From contig NZ_FNCC01000012.1 in assembly GCF_900100955.1 (NCBI RefSeq), positions 124,001-188,000 on the forward strand: a DNA stretch of 64,000 bases. Direction: 5' to 3'. The notes under the pieces were generated by a model, which was given only the letters and a program-made list of their open reading frames with translations, did no database searches and was not told the DNA's origin. Each line of letters starts with the position of its first letter. Positions within the stretch are counted from its first letter, which is position 1. The position numbers were made by a program, and so were the translations under genes. The DNA comes from Lentzea fradiae. Lineage in GTDB: Bacteria > Actinomycetota > Actinomycetes > Mycobacteriales > Pseudonocardiaceae. Below are positions 58,981-64,000 of the stretch, one piece after another.

Positions 58981-60225
58981 ATGACCGCCATCGCCACCCA
59001 CCACACCGCGGGAACCCCGACCGGCGCCGACTACGTCGCCCTCGACGAGGAGTGGAGCACCCACAACTACCACCCGCTGCCGGTGGTCATCTCGCACGGC
59101 GAGGGGGCGTGGGTCACCGACGTCGAGGGCCGCCGCTACCTGGACTTCCTGTCCGGCTACTCGTCGCTCAACTTCGGCCACCGCCACCCCGCCCTGGTGG
59201 CCGCCGCCGTCGAGCAGCTCGGCCGCGTCACGCTGACCAGCCGCGCGTTCCACCACGACCAGTTCGGCCTGTTCTGCCGCGAGCTCGCCCAGCTCACCGG
59301 CACCGAGATGGTGCTCGCGATGAACTCCGGCGCGGAGGCCGTCGAGTCCGCGATCAAGGTCGCCCGCAAGTGGGCGTACCAGGTCAAGGGCGTGCCGGAG
59401 GGCACGGCCGAGATCATCGTGGCCGGGTCCAACTTCCACGGCCGCACCACGACCATCGTGTCGTTCTCGACCGACGAGACCGCGCGCAACGACTTCGGCC
59501 CGTTCACGCCCGGCTTCACGGTCGTCAAGTACGGCGCGCTGGACGAGGTCGAGTCCGCGATCACCCCGCGCACCGCCGCCGTGCTGATCGAGCCGATCCA
59601 GGGCGAGGCCGGCGTCGTCGTGCCGCCCGCCGGGTACCTCGCGGGCATCCGCCGCCTGTGCGACGAGAACAACGTCCTGATGATCGCCGACGAGATCCAG
59701 TCCGGTCTCGGCCGCACCGGCGAGCTGTTCGCGCTCGACCACGAGGGCGTGCGCGCCGACCTCTACACGCTCGGCAAGGCGCTGGGCGGCGGCATCCTGC
59801 CGGTGTCCGCGGTGGTCGGGTCGCGCGCCGTGCTGGGCGTTTTGAAGCCCGGTGAGCACGGGTCGACGTTCGGCGGCAACCCGCTGGCGTGCGCCGTCGG
59901 CCGTGCCGTCGTGCGACTGCTGGAGACCGGCGAGTTCCAGGAGCGTTCGCGTGAGATGGGCACGTACCTGCACGCGGAGCTGACCAAGCTCGTCGGGCAG
60001 GGCATCGCCGAGGTGCGCGGGCGCGGCCTGTGGGCCGGTGTCGAGATCGCGCCGGGCGGACCGGTCGGCCGGGCCGCGTCCGAGGCGCTCGCCGCGCGGG
60101 GCGTGCTGTGCAAGGAGACGCACGCGTCCACGCTGCGCGTCGCTCCCCCGCTCGTGATCACCCGCGACGAGATCGACCTCGGCGTCCGGGCGATCGCGGA
60201 GGTGGTTCGTCCCGGTTCGGTGTGA
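58981..60225 (+). CDS. rocD: Ornithine--oxo-acid aminotransferase
   Basis: A 414-residue class-III aminotransferase. PLP lysine Lys266 in TLGKALGGG; MNSGAEAVESAIKVARKWAY and EPIQGEAGVVVP and ADEIQSGLGRTG are the ornithine aminotransferase stretches. Converts ornithine plus 2-oxoglutarate to glutamate semialdehyde in arginine catabolism or proline supply. ATG at 58981. No other arginine-degradation gene lies nearby. A terminator hairpin follows at 60265. Confidence 0.93.
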   Translation: MTAIATHHTAGTPTGADYVALDEEWSTHNYHPLPVVISHGEGAWVTDVEGRRYLDFLSGYSSLNFGHRHPALVAAAVEQLGRVTLTSRAFHHDQFGLFCRELAQLTGTEMVLAMNSGAEAVESAIKVARKWAYQVKGVPEGTAEIIVAGSNFHGRTTTIVSFSTDETARNDFGPFTPGFTVVKYGALDEVESAITPRTAAVLIEPIQGEAGVVVPPAGYLAGIRRLCDENNVLMIADEIQSGLGRTGELFALDHEGVRADLYTLGKALGGGILPVSAVVGSRAVLGVLKPGEHGSTFGGNPLACAVGRAVVRLLETGEFQERSREMGTYLHAELTKLVGQGIAEVRGRGLWAGVEIAPGGPVGRAASEALAARGVLCKETHASTLRVAPPLVITRDEIDLGVRAIAEVVRPGSV

Positions 60226-60264
60226 TTCGCGCGGTGTGATTCGCACCGCTTGAGGTCACGATGT

Positions 60265-60292
60265 GGCGGACGAGTGCAACAGCTCGTCCGCC
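60265..60292 (+). terminator. Hairpin terminator after rocD
   Basis: GGCGGACGAG and CTCGTCCGCC form a perfect 10-bp stem around an 8-base loop, 39 bases after the rocD stop and just before the DUF2252 gene. No clear T-tract. Confidence 0.6.
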
Positions 60293-60301
60293 CCATGCAT
60301 C

Positions 60302-61696
60302 ATGACTTGCATGGGTGAACGGGTGAGAGCGGAGGCCGCCGCCGCTCTGGGTCGCTGGGTCGAACCCGAAGAGGTCTACGCGCGAGGACGCGCGTTGCGG
60401 TCCTCTGTGGACTTCGGGGCGCACCGGGCGATGTCGCTCGCCCACTCGCGACCGTCCGTGTCCGAGTTCATGCACGCGAGCAACGAGGGCAGGCTGGAGC
60501 ACCTGGTCCCGTTGCGGGTCGGGCGGATGCTCGCCAGCCCGTTCGCGTTCTTCCGCGGCTCGGCGGGACTCCAGGCGGGCGACCTCGCCGCCGGCTGCTC
60601 GACCGGCCTGCACGCCCAGCTGTGCGGCGACGCGCACGCCGCGAACTTCGGCCTCTACGGCACGCCCGAAGGCCAGATCGTCATGGACATCAACGACTTC
60701 GACGAGACCGCGCCCGGCCCGTGGGAGTGGGACCTCAAGCGCCTGGTCGCGTCGCTCGTGCTCGCCGGACGCACGGGTGGCGTGTCGGACAAGGGATGCC
60801 GTGACGCCGCCGAGGACGCGGTGCGTGCCTACCGCGGCACGATCCGTCACCTCGCCGAGATCCCGTTCCTGGAGTCGTGGACCGCGCTGGGCGACGAGTC
60901 GGCGCTGTCCAAGGTGAAGGCCGACGACCTGCTCAAGAGCTACACGAAGGCTGCCGAGAAGTCGCGCAGGAACACCAGCGCCCGCTTCGCCGCCCGCTGG
61001 ACCGCGCACGACGGCGAGAAGTGGCGCTTCATCACGAACCCGCCCACGTTCACCGCCGTCACCGAGCAGACCGCCGACGCCGTCATCGCCGCCCTGCCGT
61101 CCTACGTGGACACCCTGCGCGAGTCGCGCCGGAACCTGATCATGCGCTACGGCGTGTCGGACGTGGCGTTCCGCGTCGTCGGCACCGGCAGCGTCGGCCT
61201 GCGCAGCTACCTGGTGCTCATGCACGGCAACGGCACCGAAGCGCTCGTGCTCCAGGCCAAGGAGGCACGGCCGTCCGCGTTGCAGCCGTTCATCGACGCC
61301 GCCCCCGCCAAGCACGAGGGCAAGCGCATCGTCCACGGCGCCCGCCTCGTGCAGGCCGAAACGGACATCCTGCTCGGCTGGACCACGATCGAGGGCCGCC
61401 CGTTCATCGTGCGGCAGTTCCGCAACCGCAAGGGCGAGATCGACGCGACCAGGCTCAAGCGCGACGACCTCGACGACTACGGCCGCTTCGCGGGCGCCCT
61501 GCTGGCCCGGGCCCACACCAGGTCGCTCGACCCGAGACTGCTCGCCGGGTACTTCCAGAACGGCGGCGCCGACGAACTGGACGACGCGTTCGCGAAGTAC
61601 GCGTTCGACTACGCCGACCAGACCGAGGCCGACCACGCCGAGCTGACCAAGCTGGTCAAGAACGGCAGGCTGCCCGCGGTCGTCGAGGACCGCTGA
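60302..61696 (+). CDS. DUF2252 family protein
   Basis: A 464-residue protein of DUF2252, distantly related to protein-kinase-like folds. Motifs: FAFFRGSAGLQAGDL, GDAHAANFGLYGTPEGQIVM and DINDFDETAPGPWEWDLKRL, which look like the catalytic and metal loops of that fold. No reaction has been established. ATG at 60302 chosen; ATG at 60311 would remove three residues. No strong ribosome binding site, and a hairpin lies directly upstream. Confidence 0.87.
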   Translation: MTCMGERVRAEAAAALGRWVEPEEVYARGRALRSSVDFGAHRAMSLAHSRPSVSEFMHASNEGRLEHLVPLRVGRMLASPFAFFRGSAGLQAGDLAAGCSTGLHAQLCGDAHAANFGLYGTPEGQIVMDINDFDETAPGPWEWDLKRLVASLVLAGRTGGVSDKGCRDAAEDAVRAYRGTIRHLAEIPFLESWTALGDESALSKVKADDLLKSYTKAAEKSRRNTSARFAARWTAHDGEKWRFITNPPTFTAVTEQTADAVIAALPSYVDTLRESRRNLIMRYGVSDVAFRVVGTGSVGLRSYLVLMHGNGTEALVLQAKEARPSALQPFIDAAPAKHEGKRIVHGARLVQAETDILLGWTTIEGRPFIVRQFRNRKGEIDATRLKRDDLDDYGRFAGALLARAHTRSLDPRLLAGYFQNGGADELDDAFAKYAFDYADQTEADHAELTKLVKNGRLPAVVEDR

Positions 61697-61754
61697 CGCG
61701 CCGACGAGCACCGCACGACCGGAACCGGCGGGAGACGTCGCTTACTGTGGCGGT

Positions 61755-62159
61755 GTGAAGATCCGCCGCGCCGCCTCCCCCGACGACGTGTTCGCAGCCG
61801 TGCACCTGTTCGACACGCCACCGCTGCCCGACGCGACCGCCCGGTTCCTGGCGCAGGACCACAGCCACCTGCTCATCGCCTACATCGGCGACGAACCGGC
61901 CGGGTTCGTGTCCGGCGTGGAGACGACGCACCCCGACAAGGGCACCGAGATGATGCTCTACGAGCTGGGCGTGCACGAGTCCTTCCTGCGCCGCGGCATC
62001 GGCACGGCGCTGGTCGAGGCTTTGCGCGACCTCGCCGCCGAACGCGGCTGCTATGCGATGTGGACCGGCACCGCCGCGGACGACACGGCGGCGCAGGCCA
62101 CGTACAAGAAGGCGGGCGGGGCGATCGAGGACGGCGCGTTCGTCAGCTGGGAGCTGTGA
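61755..62159 (+). CDS. GNAT-family N-acetyltransferase
   Basis: A 134-residue acetyltransferase. The acetyl-CoA motif is ELGVHESFLRRGIGTALVEA; the later AAQATYKKAGGAIEDGAFVS fits the aminoglycoside 3-N-acetyltransferase-like (AAC(3)-I) group, but substrate prediction from that is weak. GTG at 61755 lies six bases after TACTGT, a -10-like box, so it may be leaderless. Its last 17 bases overlap the last gene of the DUF397 array on the other strand. Confidence 0.87.
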   Translation: MKIRRAASPDDVFAAVHLFDTPPLPDATARFLAQDHSHLLIAYIGDEPAGFVSGVETTHPDKGTEMMLYELGVHESFLRRGIGTALVEALRDLAAERGCYAMWTGTAADDTAAQATYKKAGGAIEDGAFVSWEL

Positions 62160-62313
62160 CGTCGTCCAGAAGCGCCCGCCAGGCGTTGGTCGAGAACGTG
62201 AGGGTGGTGGCGGGGTTCTTGGAGTCGCGCACGAGCACGTCGTGGGTGATGGACACCTCGACGCACTCGCTGTCGCCGGTTCCGCTGCTGTAACTGCTCT
62301 TACGCCAGGTCAT
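62143..62313 (-). CDS. DUF397 protein, array copy 5
   Basis: A 56-residue DUF397 domain: MTWRKSSYSSGTGDSECVEV, VRDSKNPATTL and FSTNAWRALLDDV. It lacks the THERT residues found at the start of the other copies. The ATG overlaps the stop of copy 4. Last of five tandem genes. Confidence 0.9.
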   Translation of the reverse strand: MTWRKSSYSSGTGDSECVEVSITHDVLVRDSKNPATTLTFSTNAWRALLDDVTAPS

Positions 62314-62489
62314 GGGCGGCCGACCCCATCAAGGAGCGCCCGCCATGCCTTCGAGGAGAAGGCCAGGACGACGGCCGGATTTTTGGAGTCGCGCACGAGC
62401 GCGTCGTGCGCGAGATACACCTCCACGCAGTCGCTGTTGACCGTGCCGCCGCTGTAGCTGCTCTTACGCCAGACCCGTTCGTGCGTCAT
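62310..62489 (-). CDS. DUF397 protein, array copy 4
   Basis: A 59-residue DUF397 domain: MTHERVWRKSSYSGGTVNSD, CVEVYLAHDALVRDSKNPAV and a WRALLDGVGRP end. The most diverged copy in its second half. ATGA overlaps on both sides. Confidence 0.9.
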   Translation of the reverse strand: MTHERVWRKSSYSGGTVNSDCVEVYLAHDALVRDSKNPAVVLAFSSKAWRALLDGVGRP

Positions 62490-62665
62490 AGGCGTCCGAC
62501 CTCCTTGATCAACGCCTGCCAGGCGTTGGTCGAGAACGTGAGGGCGGCAGCGGGGTTCTTGGAGTCACGCACGAGCGCGTCGTGCGCCAGAGACACCTCC
62601 ACACAATCGCTGTCGCCGCTTCCCCCGCTACGACTGCTCTTACGCCAGGTCCGTTCGCACGTCAT
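62486..62665 (-). CDS. DUF397 protein, array copy 3
   Basis: A 59-residue DUF397 domain: MTCERTWRKSSRSGGSGDSD, CVEVSLAHDALVRDSKNPAA and FSTNAWQALIKEVGRL. Its second half is nearly identical to copy 1. Overlaps copies 2 and 4 by four bases each. Confidence 0.9.
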   Translation of the reverse strand: MTCERTWRKSSRSGGSGDSDCVEVSLAHDALVRDSKNPAAALTFSTNAWQALIKEVGRL

Positions 62666-62841
62666 GTGCGTGCGACATCGTCGACCAACGCCCGCCACGC
62701 GCCGGCCGAGAAGGCGAGGATGGCGGCGGGGTTCTTGGAGTCACGCACGAGCGCGTCGTGGGTGAGTGAGACCTCCACGCACTCGCTGTTGACCTTGCCA
62801 TCGCTGTAGCTGCTCTTACGCCAAGTCCGTTCGTGTGTCAT
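62662..62841 (-). CDS. DUF397 protein, array copy 2
   Basis: A 59-residue DUF397 domain: MTHERTWRKSSYSDGKVNSE, CVEVSLTHDALVRDSKNPAA and FSAGAWRALVDDVART. First half close to copy 1, end unlike it. Four-base overlaps on both sides. Confidence 0.9.
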   Translation of the reverse strand: MTHERTWRKSSYSDGKVNSECVEVSLTHDALVRDSKNPAAILAFSAGAWRALVDDVART

Positions 62842-63017
62842 GGGCGTCCGACCTCCTTGATCAACGCCTGCCAGGCGTTGGTCGAGAACGTGAGGGCGGC
62901 AGCGGGGTTCTTGGAATCGCGTACGAGCGCGTCGTGGGTGAGTGAGACCTCCACGCAGTCGCTGTTGACCGTGCCGTCGCTATAGCTGCTCTTACGCCAG
63001 GTCCGTTCGTGATCCAT
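62838..63017 (-). CDS. DUF397 protein, array copy 1
   Basis: A 59-residue DUF397 domain: MDHERTWRKSSYSDGTVNSD, CVEVSLTHDALVRDSKNPAA and FSTNAWQALIKEVGRP. Its start lies 26 bases inside the end of the regulator gene, in another frame, so translation is coupled to the regulator. The ATGA overlap then passes ribosomes to copy 2. Confidence 0.9.
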   Translation of the reverse strand: MDHERTWRKSSYSDGTVNSDCVEVSLTHDALVRDSKNPAAALTFSTNAWQALIKEVGRP

Positions 63018-63837
63018 TGGAATCCTCTCGCAGCCGACTGACGTACTCCGCCAGCTTCCTCCGAGATTGTTCCGGGTCCAAGGCGACGGCATCCAGCCGC
63101 CGAAAGACCTTTCTCGTCCGTTCGACCGCGGCGGGGGCCTGTGCGAACACCAAGGCCGTCTCGGTCACACCGACAGCGACAGGAGGCACCTTCTCGAACT
63201 CGTACAGAGCGCACTTCGACAACAACGCGGCCGTCATGACATCGGCGGGGACGATGCGCAGCTCATGGGTGCGGAAGAGCAGGCGCCGGTACTGCTCCTC
63301 CATCACCTGTGCCGACCCAAGCCGCACCCGCAGGGCCAGTTCGTGCAGGTAGAACACGCACTGTGGCCGGTTCGGCCGCCTCATGATCGTCTGCCGCTCG
63401 ATGCGCAGGTCGATGCCCTTCCTGACGTTCTCGGGCGTCTCGATGGCCCGCTCGTCGAACAGCGCCTGCGCGTACGGGACCGTCTGCAGCAGCCCCGTGA
63501 TCGTCAGGACGTCGTAGGTGGTGATCTTCGACGCGAGCGACTCCGTCATGGCGAGGGTGCGCAGCTCGTCGGGCACCTGCACGAGGTAGAGATCGAACGC
63601 GTGCCTGTAGCGGCGGCGGAAGTCCTCGAAGAAGCCGAGGTCCTTGCCGCACACCGTCAGGAACTGCACCAGGTCGATCTCGCTGGCGCGGGCCCTGCCG
63701 TGCTCGATGTTGGAGACCTTGCTGGGGTCCCAGCCGAGCTGCACGGCGAGCGCGCGGCCGGTGAGTCCGGTGCAGGACTCGCGCAGGCGCCGCAGCTCGT
63801 CGCCGAGGTCCCTGCTGTACGCGGTGGAGAGGGTCAT
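62992..63837 (-). CDS. Scr1-type helix-turn-helix regulator (XRE, DUF5753)
   Basis: A 281-residue regulator. XRE helix-turn-helix near residues 10-65 (GLTGRALAVQLGWDPSKVSN, IEHGRARASE) and DUF5753 beyond, with YDVLTITGLLQTVPYAQALF. It belongs to the same group as the regulator at 25680 but is only distantly similar. ATG at 63837. It heads an operon with five DUF397 genes, an unusually large partner set. Confidence 0.9.
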   Translation of the reverse strand: MTLSTAYSRDLGDELRRLRESCTGLTGRALAVQLGWDPSKVSNIEHGRARASEIDLVQFLTVCGKDLGFFEDFRRRYRHAFDLYLVQVPDELRTLAMTESLASKITTYDVLTITGLLQTVPYAQALFDERAIETPENVRKGIDLRIERQTIMRRPNRPQCVFYLHELALRVRLGSAQVMEEQYRRLLFRTHELRIVPADVMTAALLSKCALYEFEKVPPVAVGVTETALVFAQAPAAVERTRKVFRRLDAVALDPEQSRRKLAEYVSRLREDSNGSRTDLA

Positions 63838-64000
63838 TCCGCCGACGCTATGGATTGAAGTCGCTCCTAGAACCTGCTCGTTCGGGTGAAAACCATCTGG
63901 GTGGGCGGGTCACCTTGCTGCCACCCGCACGTCCTGTACCTGCCGTGTGACCGGGTGTCATCCGTCCTCGCGCCGGGCGAGAGTTGAGTCAATCACGCGG
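63838..64000. other. Right edge, upstream region of the Scr1-type operon
   Basis: 163 bases with no supported gene. It should hold the promoter of the regulator-DUF397 operon; no clear -35/-10 pair or palindrome was identified. Confidence 0.4.

Noticed and set aside
62143..63017. Regularly spaced repeats resembling a CRISPR array
   Set aside because: The ~176-base period is that of whole DUF397 genes with matching codon structure; repeats are far too long and spacers are coding.

Overview
The window is high-GC actinobacterial chromosome. Frequent GTG starts, chains of 4-base start/stop overlaps, several likely leaderless genes, two Scr1-type regulator/DUF397 loci, a single-chain acyl-CoA carboxylase and a secA2 gene all fit an actinomycete of the Pseudonocardiales (a Lentzea/Saccharothrix/Actinosynnema-like organism). 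That placement is inferred from gene content; no marker gene was compared.

Layout. 0.1-3 kb: a lipoprotein gene, an intact IS630-family element with 39-bp imperfect terminal repeats, a decayed stretch holding a GGDEF-domain remnant, and tRNA-Pro(GGG). 3-7.7 kb: a NarL-type two-component pair and the housekeeping unit cmk-plsC-der. 7.7-14.5 kb: a polymorphic-toxin locus, with a 2018-residue secreted RHS protein ending in a HINT domain and a DddA-like (SCP1.201-type) deaminase, followed by a SUKH-type immunity gene. 14.7-20.4 kb: chorismate mutase, a STAS protein, DUF1015, a KhtTU-type K+/H+ antiporter, and a cytoplasmic subtilase coupled to a propeptide-like small protein. 20.5-37 kb: lipid and acyl-CoA metabolism (reductases, MaoC hydratase, thiolase, acyl-CoA dehydrogenase, fused acyl-CoA carboxylase, transporter) with two TetR regulators. 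Four copies of a CTAAGC-N4-GCTTAG palindrome sit in three promoters of this region and suggest one local regulon. A DUF2855 gene, an Scr1/DUF397 locus and a DEDDh exonuclease lie inside it. 37.3-39.6 kb: secA2.

40-50.3 kb: a complete choline-to-glycine route. A GMC oxidase and BetB would make glycine betaine. A Rieske oxygenase with its own ferredoxin and reductase would demethylate it. A dimethylglycine oxidase and a monomeric sarcosine oxidase would finish the route. An IclR regulator lies in the middle, and the two facing promoters share a nearly identical 37-bp palindromic element directly after the -10 box.

50.6-54.2 kb: a 3-hydroxybutyrate dehydrogenase/transporter/PucR operon. 54.4-62.2 kb: LCP protein, HipA-like kinase with DUF3037, Tat-exported lactonase, PPK2 kinase, ornithine aminotransferase, DUF2252 and a GNAT. 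62.1-63.8 kb: an Scr1-type regulator followed by five tandem DUF397 paralogues, each overlapping the next by ATGA.

The strongest candidates for new biology are the deaminase toxin locus, the two regulatory palindrome families, the five-gene DUF397 array, and the protease/propeptide-like pair.
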